Below are positions 7,742 through 16,592 of a stretch of 64,000 bases of DNA, piece by piece. The translations under genes were made by a program, and so were the position numbers. The notes beneath the pieces are model-generated. The model was given only the letters and a program-made list of their open reading frames with translations, searched no databases and was not told the DNA's origin. Location of the stretch: positions 1 to 64,000 of the forward strand of contig NZ_JAERPS020000001.1 of assembly GCF_016918075.2 (NCBI RefSeq), in the 5' to 3' direction. Source of the stretch: Rheinheimera maricola (GTDB lineage: Bacteria; Pseudomonadota; Gammaproteobacteria; Enterobacterales; Alteromonadaceae). Each line of letters opens with the position of its first letter. Position 1 is the stretch's first letter.

Positions 7742-8992
7742 TCAGGGTAATTTTTTACCTGCATTAAGTAATTCACGCGCGTACCTTGCGCCTTTACTTG
7801 TTAAATACTGATACAGCTCAGGGTTGTCTTTAGTTTTGCAAAAGTTCAGCGGCGTTTCGTACCAGGGATTATTTGGGTGTAGGTTGTAAGATATCGCGTT
7901 AATATCAGCGCCTGAATCCAGAAGCACTTCTACTGCCTCGAAGTTGTTAGCCCGAACTGCATAATGCAAGGCGGTTTCACCTTGAAAAGTGGGTGTCTTA
8001 CATTTAACTAAATTTACGTCAAGTCCTCTGCTGATTAAGTATTTTAACATTACTATATTGCTTGCTTCAGCGGCTTTAAATAACAGCCCCTCACCATTCA
8101 AATCTTGCTCATGGATACTGGCACCATAACTTTCCAAAAGGTTTATAGTGGCTGGGCTGGCCTTGCGTGCAGCTGATAATATTGCAACGCACTTAATTCT
8201 TTGACAAATAACGCCATTTTCACTAAACGTAGGATAGTCGATAAAGAGCTCAGTGCCATTTTTCAGTAACAGTGCCACTGTCTCAAAATGATCATTCGCC
8301 GCCGCTAAGTCTAATGGTGTGTAACCGTAAGTTGACTTCAGATTTGGGTTGGCCCCTTTAGCAATTAATTGCTCTATTACGTCATTTAGCCCAAGCTTGG
8401 CGGCAATATTAATTGGTAACTCATAACCCGTTGCTTTTTCCTGCATATTAGGGTTTTCAATCCGAGTTAACTTTTCAACAATCTTCAGCTTGGCTTGCTG
8501 ATCTTCTGTTTTCAGGTAGTAATCGACTAATTTTGTAAGAGTGCGTGGTAATACGCGTTTTTTGGGTTTACGAATGGGGCTATCTGATTGTAAATGAGCC
8601 AATAGATCATTTTTTAATGAATTAAGCTGTTTTTCCCAATCAACGAGCGTTTCTGCTTCCTGCCACAGATCTCGCAGCTCTGAAGCCGCCAAAATACGGT
8701 CTAATGTTTTAACGGCTAATACTTTCAGGTCGGCAGTGGGTGAGAAGGCGGTTAAATTTATCCATGATTTAATCTTTTGACTACAACCTCTAACGGGTTC
8801 ATGAGATGCTGACGCAATAATCGCTATCGCGGCAATAGCTTCTTCTTCTTCGGTACTGTCCGTTAGTTGCTTTTTAAGCACGGTTTTAAGTGTGCTAGAT
8901 ATGAACTCTTGTGCGGTTTGCGATTCTTCAAGATGAGAAAACCAATCCAGAGCGGTATCATTGCCAAATGGTTTATTGCTCCATGTTCCCAT
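7742..8992 (-). CDS. DUF4259-ankyrin repeat fusion protein
   Basis: 416 residues. The N-terminus carries the DUF4259 signature MGTWSNKPFGNDTALDW; a helical linker follows (about 95-180), then ankyrin repeats (about 185-410), visible as PLDLAAANDHFETVALLL, LLFKAAEASNIVMLKYLI and ALHYAVRANNFEAVEVLL. The start is ATG at 8992 with GGAG eight bases upstream; an in-frame GTG two codons earlier lies too close to that site. There is no signal peptide, so it is cytoplasmic. DUF4259 proteins are uncharacterised and often lie near toxin or immunity genes; ankyrin repeats suggest protein binding. An immunity-type role is only a guess. Confidence 0.8.
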   Translation of the reverse strand: MGTWSNKPFGNDTALDWFSHLEESQTAQEFISSTLKTVLKKQLTDSTEEEEAIAAIAIIASASHEPVRGCSQKIKSWINLTAFSPTADLKVLAVKTLDRILAASELRDLWQEAETLVDWEKQLNSLKNDLLAHLQSDSPIRKPKKRVLPRTLTKLVDYYLKTEDQQAKLKIVEKLTRIENPNMQEKATGYELPINIAAKLGLNDVIEQLIAKGANPNLKSTYGYTPLDLAAANDHFETVALLLKNGTELFIDYPTFSENGVICQRIKCVAILSAARKASPATINLLESYGASIHEQDLNGEGLLFKAAEASNIVMLKYLISRGLDVNLVKCKTPTFQGETALHYAVRANNFEAVEVLLDSGADINAISYNLHPNNPWYETPLNFCKTKDNPELYQYLTSKGARYARELLNAGKKLP

Positions 8993-9093
8993 AAACACTC
9001 CTTAATTAAATTTAAGCAACAAATTAGCAACTCCAAATCTGCACTATGTTGGGGCTGAACTAAAAGCTTGCCGAAAACTGTAAAAGCATTCGC

Positions 9094-10221
9094 TTAATTT
9101 TTAATTGGCCACGGGTTGCCATAAGCCGGGTTGGTAATAAATTGCTCGTCACTTAGGCTGTGTAAAAACGCCAGCAGCGCTTGTTTCTCTAAAGCAGTTA
9201 ACTCAAAACCACGCACGAAGCTGCTTTTTAGCGGATGCTGGCGGCCATCGCTAATTTCGCCATCTAGCTCTGTAACTAAACCGCCGGCGGCATAAAAGTC
9301 TATCACCTGTTCAAGCGTTGCTAAGCTGCCGTCATGCATATAGGGCGCAGTGTAGGCAGCGTTTCTCAGGGTCGGCGCACGAAAACGGCCATCGTCTGAG
9401 GGGTTTAAGCTTACTTCGCTTAAGCCTGTGTCGTGCTGCGGGTAGCCTTTGTCAGCTAAATCTGCCCGGCTGACATAATACAAACCGGTGTTATGAAACG
9501 GCCGGCGGTCCAGCGGCTGGCGCTGGTGGCTGGTGGCCTGGGTAAAATTAAAACCGCCGTGGCAGTGGTGGCATTCCAGTTTTTCTGAGAAAAACAAATT
9601 CAGCCCCAGCAGCTCTTCACTGCTTAACGCGCTGTCATCCTGCTGATAGGCGTAGCGGTCAAAGCGTGAATTAAACGATAACAAGCTACGGCTAAAGCTG
9701 CTAAGGGCGGCTATTGCCCGGTTGAAATCTGGCGTAGGGCTGCCAAAAGCGGCGGCAAACAGCTCGGGGTAGGGTGCTTTGGTTAGCCGTGCCAAAATCT
9801 GTTGTTCATGGCCAGCGGCACCTAGCTCTATCGGGTTGTCGCCAAACAGCGGCAGCATCAGCTGGCTCTCAATATGCGTTAGGCCATCATGCGCCCAGGT
9901 CAGTGTATTATTGTAGGCAATGTTAACCAGTGCCGAGGCATTGCGCCGATGCAGCTGACCGGTACTGCCAACTGAGGTTGGACGCGGCTCGGCAAAGGCA
10001 TACTGTTGCTGGTGGCAGCTGGCACAGCTTTGCTGCTGGTTGGCCGAAAGCGCGGTGTCGTAAAACAGATGGCGGCCCAGCTCAACCTTGGCGGCACTCA
10101 TGCGGTTGTCGGCCGGCACCATCGGCTGGGGAAAGCCGTCTGGTAATTGCCACTGATAAGGCTTTTCGGGTTTGCTGCAGCTGGCAAGTATAAGCAGCAA
10201 CAATAACTGCGCATATTTCAT
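9094..10221 (-). CDS. mbnH: MbnH-type di-heme cytochrome c peroxidase-family enzyme
   Basis: 375-residue lipoprotein (lipobox LASC, Cys15) with two heme c sites, CASCH (66-70) and CHHCH (217-221), in the di-heme peroxidase (CcpA/MauG) fold. MbnH oxidises a Trp of its partner MbnP to kynurenine through a bis-Fe(IV) state; that is known for the methanobactin pair and assumed here. Its ATG overlaps the mbnP stop by four bases (ATGA), so the two are translationally coupled. Start 10221 has GGAG upstream. No methanobactin biosynthesis gene is visible, as in most genomes carrying this pair (the TIGR04039/TIGR04052 'metallo-mystery pair'). Confidence 0.8.
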   Translation of the reverse strand: MKYAQLLLLLILASCSKPEKPYQWQLPDGFPQPMVPADNRMSAAKVELGRHLFYDTALSANQQQSCASCHQQQYAFAEPRPTSVGSTGQLHRRNASALVNIAYNNTLTWAHDGLTHIESQLMLPLFGDNPIELGAAGHEQQILARLTKAPYPELFAAAFGSPTPDFNRAIAALSSFSRSLLSFNSRFDRYAYQQDDSALSSEELLGLNLFFSEKLECHHCHGGFNFTQATSHQRQPLDRRPFHNTGLYYVSRADLADKGYPQHDTGLSEVSLNPSDDGRFRAPTLRNAAYTAPYMHDGSLATLEQVIDFYAAGGLVTELDGEISDGRQHPLKSSFVRGFELTALEKQALLAFLHSLSDEQFITNPAYGNPWPIKN

Positions 10222-10964
10222 TGCATACTCCAACCAAGCGGTGTGCCGTTAATACCCAGCCTGGGCAATAGGGTCTGGCAACTTAGCCGATTTGGGTCTG
10301 ACATGCAGTGGTTGTCTGTGGCCGGTGTAAATTCTGCCAAAATGGGTGCTAAATCTAAGGTTAATATTTGGCCGCGTTGATAATTAACACTAATGCGCGC
10401 CAGGTTAGGCTGCTGGCAGGAAGTTGTGGGCGGCCGCATAGGGCTGGCCGACTGGCAGCCGGTTGCGCCCAGATGCAGTGCCCATTGCTGCGCCGCTCCG
10501 GCCAGCTCCAGGCGCAGGTATTTATAGCCTTGCTGCCAGCTCCAGAACATATCGCTTTGATTCAACGGCGATGCCGCGCGCAGCGGGTCCTGATGATTGC
10601 GCGACGCAGGCACGCCGACCGTAAAGGCCAGTACACCGGCGGAGAGTGGCCGGGTAAATTTCAACTGCCAGTTGTCGTTGGCCGACTCACCACAAACCGT
10701 GCCCAATAAAGCCAGCTGTGGTTGTTGATGCAGCGGTGTAGGGTCTAGCAATAACGGCTTGTTATTCAGGCTGATGTCGGATAAATACAGTTGAAACTGC
10801 GCTAGCTGCCAGGGCTGCTGTGCCAAGGTAATGGTGTCACTGCAACGTAACGGCGCACCATTAAACCACAATTGCACAGCAAGACTGGATGCGTTGCTGT
10901 CTGGGGCCGATGGGCTACAACCACTTAGTAACGCCGACAATACAATAAGACTGCGTCTTAACAT
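10218..10964 (-). CDS. mbnP: MbnP-family copper-binding lipoprotein
   Basis: 248 residues beginning with a lipoprotein signal (ALLSGC, Cys16). Four or more Cys are spread through the mature chain in the MbnP pattern (CSDT, VCGE, GCQ, SCQQP), with FQLYLSDISL near the N-terminus and MFWSWQQGYKYLRLEL in the middle, the conserved W-rich segment of the family. MbnP binds copper after its partner di-heme enzyme modifies a Trp. The start at 10964 is chosen because it begins directly with the lipoprotein signal; an in-frame start at 11003 would add 13 residues. First gene of a two-gene operon with mbnH, divergent from the GlyGly-CTERM protein. Confidence 0.8.
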   Translation of the reverse strand: MLRRSLIVLSALLSGCSPSAPDSNASSLAVQLWFNGAPLRCSDTITLAQQPWQLAQFQLYLSDISLNNKPLLLDPTPLHQQPQLALLGTVCGESANDNWQLKFTRPLSAGVLAFTVGVPASRNHQDPLRAASPLNQSDMFWSWQQGYKYLRLELAGAAQQWALHLGATGCQSASPMRPPTTSCQQPNLARISVNYQRGQILTLDLAPILAEFTPATDNHCMSDPNRLSCQTLLPRLGINGTPLGWSMQ

Positions 10965-11045
10965 TAATAAACACTTGCATAACAAATACGAAGACGCTAA
11001 CAATACCGCAAATTATAAAACGGGTCGATGGACCAGGTGTTAAAG

Positions 11046-13754
11046 ATGCATAAACAAGGTATTACCACTGCTTTATTGTTGGCGCTGCTATCGTCAATTT
11101 TTGTTTCACCAAAGGTGTTAGCCCATGCCGAGCACGATAAGGCACGCTTTGTGGCGGCTGATGGCAAAGATGTTGGCCGGTGCGACCAGCCGCTGCGGCC
11201 CTGCCAGACCATTGGCTATGCAGTAAAACAGGCCAATAAAGGCGATAAAGTGTTAGTGGCTGCTGGCCATTACCAGTTGACTGACGAAGAGCAACTGTTT
11301 TACCTGAGCAGCGATATGGTGCCGGTATTGGGTGGCTTTAGCCGTGTTGATCATTTTCAGCTGCAAGCGCCGGAAATAAACCGCACCCTATTAGCCGGTA
11401 TTCCACAGCCATTGCAGGCGATGGTAGCCAACCGGGGGTTTCAACTGATCCGCGATGGCAAAGCTCAATTGTCAGCGGGCTTGGCGCAACGATTGGCACA
11501 GCATCAAAGCTTGGCAACATCGCAGCGGGCACAGCAGTGTGTTAATGGCAAAGCCGGTAACTTCAATTGCCGTAATATCGATTTAATCGCGCATTTGGCG
11601 CTGTCGGATTTTAGCTCGCGGCCCTCGGCTGCGAATGATATCTGGGGGCATGTCGATCTTAATAGCGGCACCGAATATGCGCTGATTGGTTTGGTGAATG
11701 GCACTGCCGTGGTTAGCCTGGCCGATCCGGCCGCGCCGGTGGAAGTGGGCACAATTCGCGGCAGTAATACCTCCTGGCGTGATATTAAGGTGTATCAGTA
11801 TTTTGATACTAACCTGCGCCGTTGGCAGGCGTATGCTTATGTTTCATCTGAGGGCAGTGATGGTATTCAGATTATTGATTTAACCCGGCTGCCTGCAGCC
11901 ATATCGCTGGCTGGCACTTATCGCGGCGTATCCTCTACCCATAACGTTTTTATAAGCGGTGTAGATTACAGTACTAATAGCCAAAACACCGCCAGGGCAC
12001 CGCTGCTGCACCTGGCCGGACAAAATACCCAGCGCGGCGCGGTGTCGTCGTTGTCTTTGGCTAATCCAACGCAGTTGAGCCCGGTGTGGCAGCAAAGTGC
12101 TAGCGCCTCAGATTACAGCCATGATGTTGCAACGATGCAAATAAAAGATAGCCGCGCCAACAGTGACTGCCAACAAAACCCCTGCCAGGTGCTGTTTGAC
12201 TTCAATGAACAGGAAGTCAGATTGTGGGACAGCAGTATCGCTAACGCGCCGACACAGTTGGCCAACTTCAGTTATGATCAGGCCAGTTATGTGCACTCTG
12301 GTTGGAGCACGGAAGATAACCGCTATTTGTTTGTTCACGATGAACTGGATGAAACCAGCTTTGGCCTTAACACCACGCTAAGAATTTATGCGCTGGACGA
12401 CTTACGTAATCCGGTGCTGCAGCCTATTTGGCGTGGACCTACCGCCGCTATTGACCACAACGGCTTTGTGCGCGGCAACCGCTACTATATGTCGAATTAT
12501 CAGCGTGGTTTAACCATACTCGACATTAGCAACCCGGCTGCCCCAACAGAAGCCGGCTTTTTTGATACCTTTCTGCCTTCAGACGGCGCGGCATTTAACG
12601 GTATGTGGGGCACTTATCCGTATTTGCCCTCCGGTATTATTTTAGGCAGTGATATTAACTCCGGTTTGTATGTGTTGGCCGATAACACTAAAGCTGTAGC
12701 GGCAGGTGCATTATCCTTTGTCGACGCCGATATCGAGGTTGCCCCCGGTCAGGCGGTGCAGCTGCAGGTGCAGCGTCCACTTGGTAGTGGTGCTGTTAGT
12801 GTGGCGTATCAAACTCTTGCTGGCCGCGGCCAGCAAGGCATAGATTATGAGCCCACAGTAGGTCGTTTAAGCTGGGCAGCAAACGATAACAGCAGTAAAA
12901 CCATCAGCCTGACCACGCTTGATAGCGGCATTGACAGCAAGCGCAGCGTATTTGTGCAGTTGTTTGACCCGCAAGGTGGCGCCACGCTGGCTGCGCCGGC
13001 GATGACAACGGTAAGCTTTGGTACAGAACCACTGCGCCCTGGCAGCTTTAGCCTGTTGCAGCTAAGTGCCAGCGGCGTTGAAGGTGCAGCAATAGCATTA
13101 ACAGTGCAGCGGCTTGGCGGTAGCGACGGTGCAGTAAGCGTGCAGTACGAGCTGCAAGATGGCACTGCCATAGGCGGTGTCGATTATGAAAATATCAGTG
13201 CGCAGCTGGACTGGGCCGATGGCGACAGCAGTGACAGAAGTATTAGCGTTCAATTGCTGGACGATAGTGAAGAAGAAGCCGACGAACTGTTTACGCTGCA
13301 GCTGCGCAGTGTCGAAGGCAGCGTGCTGGGCAGTAATGCCAGTATTGAACTTACCATTTTAGACAATGACGCTAATACCGCACCGGTAGTTACAGCGGGT
13401 GAAAACCGCCAAGTGAATGCCAGCCAGAGCGTAACGTTAACCGCAGTTGCCAGCGATGCAGAAACTGACCCAATCACTTACCAGTGGCAGCAGGTAAGCG
13501 GCAGCAGTGTCAGCATACAAAATGCAGACAGTGCTGTTATGTCGTTTATTGCGCCGACAACTGCGGCAGTGTTGTCGTTCCGGGTAACGGCAACCGATAG
13601 TCGCGGTGCCAGCAGCAGTGCTGATATCAGTGTCACGGTAGTGACACCGCCACCGGTTAACAATAACAACCTCAATAGTGCAGGGGGCGGCAGTGGCTCG
13701 GTTGGCGCTTTGCTAGTGTTAACGCTGCTTAGTTGGCGGCGCAGACAGGGGTAA
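11046..13754 (+). CDS. Choice-of-anchor B surface protein with Calx-beta repeats and GlyGly-CTERM
   Basis: 902-residue exported protein. After a signal peptide (about 1-27) comes a region with DGKDVGRCDQPLRPCQTI, then a beta-propeller-like choice-of-anchor B domain (about 180-550; WGHVDLNSGTEYALIGL, THNVFISG, DYSHDV, LTILDISNPAAPTEAGFF), two Calx-beta-like domains (about 560-780, each ending near DxxDEL/NDAN), and a PKD/Ig-like module. The C-terminus is GGGSGS, a hydrophobic helix and RRR, the GlyGly-CTERM signal processed by rhombosortase. It should be displayed on the surface or released after type II secretion. ATG at 11046 follows AGGTG. Divergent from mbnP, with which such proteins often co-occur. 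Substrate unknown. Confidence 0.8.
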   Translation: MHKQGITTALLLALLSSIFVSPKVLAHAEHDKARFVAADGKDVGRCDQPLRPCQTIGYAVKQANKGDKVLVAAGHYQLTDEEQLFYLSSDMVPVLGGFSRVDHFQLQAPEINRTLLAGIPQPLQAMVANRGFQLIRDGKAQLSAGLAQRLAQHQSLATSQRAQQCVNGKAGNFNCRNIDLIAHLALSDFSSRPSAANDIWGHVDLNSGTEYALIGLVNGTAVVSLADPAAPVEVGTIRGSNTSWRDIKVYQYFDTNLRRWQAYAYVSSEGSDGIQIIDLTRLPAAISLAGTYRGVSSTHNVFISGVDYSTNSQNTARAPLLHLAGQNTQRGAVSSLSLANPTQLSPVWQQSASASDYSHDVATMQIKDSRANSDCQQNPCQVLFDFNEQEVRLWDSSIANAPTQLANFSYDQASYVHSGWSTEDNRYLFVHDELDETSFGLNTTLRIYALDDLRNPVLQPIWRGPTAAIDHNGFVRGNRYYMSNYQRGLTILDISNPAAPTEAGFFDTFLPSDGAAFNGMWGTYPYLPSGIILGSDINSGLYVLADNTKAVAAGALSFVDADIEVAPGQAVQLQVQRPLGSGAVSVAYQTLAGRGQQGIDYEPTVGRLSWAANDNSSKTISLTTLDSGIDSKRSVFVQLFDPQGGATLAAPAMTTVSFGTEPLRPGSFSLLQLSASGVEGAAIALTVQRLGGSDGAVSVQYELQDGTAIGGVDYENISAQLDWADGDSSDRSISVQLLDDSEEEADELFTLQLRSVEGSVLGSNASIELTILDNDANTAPVVTAGENRQVNASQSVTLTAVASDAETDPITYQWQQVSGSSVSIQNADSAVMSFIAPTTAAVLSFRVTATDSRGASSSADISVTVVTPPPVNNNNLNSAGGGSGSVGALLVLTLLSWRRRQG

Positions 13755-13782
13755 ATCGTATGGTGTTACACCGTAACTGAAC

Positions 13783-13808
13783 AAAAGCCAGGCAGCCGCC
13801 TGGCTTTT
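13783..13808 (+). terminator. Rho-independent terminator
   Basis: AAAAGCCAGGC (13783-13793) pairs perfectly with GCCTGGCTTTT (13798-13808) around a 4-base loop, 28 bases after the GlyGly-CTERM gene. Confidence 0.85.
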
Positions 13809-14008
13809 AAATTTTTGACCCTGTAAAGATTACTAGTTGTGGGTAACTTCTACAGTCTACAGCGCCAGTCACAACTTAATTTCGGCCATCTATTTATATA
13901 AATTACTGTTTTTATTAATTTTATTATGTCTGGCACAGGCGTTGCGTAAGCTATACTGTACCAGCAGCATTTGGCTGCCGTTTAGCGTGTTAATCAAGGA
14001 GGCATATT

Positions 14009-14332
14009 ATGGCCAATTCACAAAGTGCATCAGCTCAGACCAATAGTAACAGTAACAGCAGCTTAAATTCACCGGTTACCACTAAAGCCAGTGCCGCCGC
14101 ACATCACGCTGTCGATGCGGTAGCCGAAAAAGCCGCCGCCGCCGAAGACTCTTTGCGCAAAACAGCTGCTAGCTCACAAGAGTCTATTTCGCATAAACAG
14201 GAAGAGCTTAAACAGCAACTGCAAACATCTTACAGCACGGCGCGCGAGCTGGCGGCGCAAAACCCATTGGCAACAGCCGGCATTGCCTTTGCCGCGGGTA
14301 TGCTGGTTACTGCCTTATTACGCCGGCGCTAG
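14009..14332 (+). CDS. YqjD/ElaB-like (DUF883) membrane-anchored protein
   Basis: 107 residues: a Ser/Asn-rich N-terminus, an Ala-rich amphipathic helical middle (about 28-85) and a C-terminal membrane helix with glycines followed by RRR, the DUF883 architecture. E. coli relatives (YqjD, ElaB) tether ribosomes to the inner membrane in stationary phase; that role is an inference here. A strong AAGGAGG site precedes ATG 14009. It heads a three-gene operon with YqjE-like and YqjK-like genes. Confidence 0.75.
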   Translation: MANSQSASAQTNSNSNSSLNSPVTTKASAAAHHAVDAVAEKAAAAEDSLRKTAASSQESISHKQEELKQQLQTSYSTARELAAQNPLATAGIAFAAGMLVTALLRRR

Positions 14333-14341
14333 GGCCGCGCT

Positions 14342-14884
14342 ATGTCTGGCCAGGACACAACACACAGCCGGGAAACCGTGCAGGCATCAGAACCAGCGCC
14401 TGCTGATAGCGACAGCCTCCGCAGCAGCAATAGCATGACTGAGCAAGCGCTAGACCAGCTAACTGAGCTGGCCGCGCTGAGCTGGTCGGTGTCAGAGCAT
14501 TACAGTGAGCAATTAAAACTCACCGGCCAAACGGCGAAGGCTGAATGGCACTTAACGGGGCGCAGTGTAGCGATAGCCGCAGGCTTGCTGGTCTGCTTGG
14601 GCGCCGGCATCATTCTACTTTGGGCGAGCGTGTTAGCGTTGCTGGGGTATTTGATATTTCAGGCCACGTTATCGCTGTCTGCTACTGCCGCAGTGTTGTT
14701 GCTGTTGCAAAGTGCGCTGCTATGGTGGTGCTGGCGCAGCTTAGGTTACGTGTTATCACAGGTTGGTTTCAATGCCACCTGGCAGCAACTGCGCCGGCTA
14801 TGGTTAGCTAAAGATGCGCCAGAATCCGGCAGAGAGTCGCAAGCTGCAACCGCACAACAGGAGCAAACTAATGCTAATAGATAA
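14342..14884 (+). CDS. YqjE-like (phage holin superfamily III) membrane protein
   Basis: 180 residues with a polar, acidic N-terminal region (1-75), two strong membrane helices (about 76-102 and 105-130), and a C-terminal tail of polar residues. This is the YqjE/Actinobacterial holin-X-like layout, and the position between a DUF883 gene and a small YqjK-like gene matches yqjD-yqjE-yqjK. It starts 9 bases after the upstream stop. Confidence 0.65.
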   Translation: MSGQDTTHSRETVQASEPAPADSDSLRSSNSMTEQALDQLTELAALSWSVSEHYSEQLKLTGQTAKAEWHLTGRSVAIAAGLLVCLGAGIILLWASVLALLGYLIFQATLSLSATAAVLLLLQSALLWWCWRSLGYVLSQVGFNATWQQLRRLWLAKDAPESGRESQAATAQQEQTNANR

Positions 14885-15122
14885 ATTATTACGCCAGCGC
14901 CGCTTAGCGGTATTGCAGTTAGCAGAGCAGGGCCAACAGCGGCAAAAATTGTTACATGCCCAAACCTGGCTAATACAACAGCGCGGTAAAGCGTTTATTG
15001 GCTCAGCCCCAGGGCTAATGCTCAGCTTTACCGCAGGTGCGTTGTTTCAATTGCGGCACAACAGTGCAGTAAAAACCGTGCGCAGCCTGGTAGGTTTGCG
15101 CTGGTTAAGGCTGTGGTTATAG
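14871..15122 (+). CDS. YqjK-like small basic membrane protein
   Basis: 83 residues, basic, with a coiled-coil-prone start (LLRQRRLAVLQLAEQGQQRQ) and one weak membrane segment (about 45-62). ATG at 14871 has CAGGAG eight bases upstream and overlaps the previous gene by 14 bases, so an in-frame extension to 14814 is unlikely. By position it is the third gene of a yqjDEK-type operon. Function unknown. Confidence 0.6.
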   Translation: MLIDKLLRQRRLAVLQLAEQGQQRQKLLHAQTWLIQQRGKAFIGSAPGLMLSFTAGALFQLRHNSAVKTVRSLVGLRWLRLWL

Positions 15123-15148
15123 ATCCCTGTTAACGGTAAGTGTTGTTA

Positions 15149-15180
15149 ATGGCGCCAATTTGGCGCCATTTTTATTTTTC
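15149..15180 (+). terminator. Rho-independent terminator of the yqjDEK-like operon
   Basis: ATGGCGCCAA and TTGGCGCCAT form a nearly continuous palindrome (15149-15169), followed by a T-rich run (ATTTTTATTTTT). Confidence 0.7.
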
Positions 15181-15201
15181 TTTACGGCAACGGCTTGCTT
15201 T

Positions 15202-15260
15202 TATACTGTGCGACACCTAGTATATTGCTGTGTGCTGCACAGTATGTGGTGCACAGTATA
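15202..15260. promoter_or_regulatory. PadR-type operator with three half-sites
   Basis: TATACTGTGC (15202-15211) is the exact reverse complement of GCACAGTATA (15251-15260), and a further direct copy TGCACAGTAT lies at 15236-15245. All are in the 70 bases before the PadR gene at 15274, suggesting autorepression by a PadR dimer. Confidence 0.6.
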
Positions 15261-15273
15261 GGAAACCAAGACT

Positions 15274-15621
15274 ATGACCACTGCACAATTAGACAAGATG
15301 CGTTTAGAGTTACGCCGCGGTGTGCTGGTGCTGGCCGTGCTGGCGTCACTTAAGCAACCGCACTATGGCTATTCACTGCGCAAGCAGCTGCAAGACGGCG
15401 GTATCGATATTGACGAAGGCACGCTTTACCCACTGATCCGCCGTCTGGCCGAGCAAGAACTGCTCAGCAGCGAGTGGCAGCAAGGCGAGGGGCGCGAGCG
15501 CCGCTATTATCAACTGTCGGAACTTGGCGCACAGCTACTTAGCCAGCTAACCGACGAATGGCAACATCTTAACGGCGCGCTTGGCAGCTTGCTGGGTACT
15601 GCGACACAGGAGAGACAATAA
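15274..15621 (+). CDS. PadR-family transcriptional regulator
   Basis: 115 residues with the PadR winged-helix pattern: LRRGVLVLAVLASLKQPHYGYSL, then IDEGTLYPLIRRLAEQELL and GRERRYYQLSELG. It acts as a dimeric repressor. Its last base is the first base of the next gene's ATG, so the pair is co-translated; PadR plus HAAS-domain membrane protein is a recurrent pair. Probable binding sites lie at 15202-15260. Confidence 0.88.
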   Translation: MTTAQLDKMRLELRRGVLVLAVLASLKQPHYGYSLRKQLQDGGIDIDEGTLYPLIRRLAEQELLSSEWQQGEGRERRYYQLSELGAQLLSQLTDEWQHLNGALGSLLGTATQERQ

Positions 15622-16568
15622 TGGATTTAGTAAAACGTTACATTGCTGCGGTGCAGCGCGAACTGCCAGAAGCCAAACGCGAAGAAATTGGCCGTGAGCT
15701 AAATGCCAATATTATGGATCAGCTGGATGCACTGACAGAGCAGCAGGGTGAAATAAGCGCTGCTGAGGTGGCAGCGCTATTAAAACAAATGGGCCATCCA
15801 CGTACGGTAGCGCAGCAGTTTGTGCCGCCGCAGCCGTTTATCCACGCCAGCTATATGGCGCTGTATAAAAACACCTTATTTATGGTACTCGGCATATTAT
15901 TTGTACTGCATCTGGTTGAGGTGACAACGTATTGGCTAGGTAGCGCCGATATGGGCCTGATCCGCTATGGTTTTGCCCTGTTTGGCGGCTTTATCGACGA
16001 GGCCTGTTTTGGTTTCACTTCTATTACGCTGGCCTACTGGTTAATGTCGCGTCAGCAACCGCTGGCAAATGCCGGATGTAGCAGCCACTGGCAACCAGAG
16101 AAGCTGCCGGTGGCCGGGCCGGGCTGGCAGCACATAAAGTTAGAAGATATTTTTACCGATTTAGCCAGTTACATTTTCTTGCTGGTAGTGATTTGGTATC
16201 CATTTTATATGTCGGCGGAACAATTGGCGCAGGGTAGTTTATTCCTTAGCAGCAATGCCAGGCTGATATTACAATACAGCACGCCGGTAATTGTATTGGG
16301 TATAGTACATTCGCTATGGCAATTACAGCAGCGGCTGTGGAGCCGCAATATGTTGGCAAGCCATGTGCTTCTTAATGCCACCATTGCCGCCATAGCGCTA
16401 TATCTGGCCAGTACATCACCGCTGCTGCAGCTAAATACCGAGCGCTGGCATGGCGTGTTTAACCTGCAGCAGCTAGAGCGCAGCGCAATGATAACCCTGG
16501 TTATTATTGCGCTGTTCCCAGCCTGGGAAGCTTTGCGTGACAGCTTGCGGTTGCGAAAATTGCAGTAG
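15621..16568 (+). CDS. HAAS-domain multispanning membrane protein
   Basis: 315 residues. The N-terminal about 70 residues are the HAAS (permease prefix) domain: VKRYIAAVQRELPEAKREEIGREL, then AAEVAALLKQMGHPRTVAQQF. About six membrane helices follow (around 85-110, 120-140, 180-200, 215-240, 250-265, 290-310). HAAS proteins are usually encoded with a PadR repressor, as here. The membrane part is not recognised; function unknown. Confidence 0.75.
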   Translation: MDLVKRYIAAVQRELPEAKREEIGRELNANIMDQLDALTEQQGEISAAEVAALLKQMGHPRTVAQQFVPPQPFIHASYMALYKNTLFMVLGILFVLHLVEVTTYWLGSADMGLIRYGFALFGGFIDEACFGFTSITLAYWLMSRQQPLANAGCSSHWQPEKLPVAGPGWQHIKLEDIFTDLASYIFLLVVIWYPFYMSAEQLAQGSLFLSSNARLILQYSTPVIVLGIVHSLWQLQQRLWSRNMLASHVLLNATIAAIALYLASTSPLLQLNTERWHGVFNLQQLERSAMITLVIIALFPAWEALRDSLRLRKLQ

Positions 16569-16592
16569 TTGTTGCAGCGGGGCGGCCGCTGG

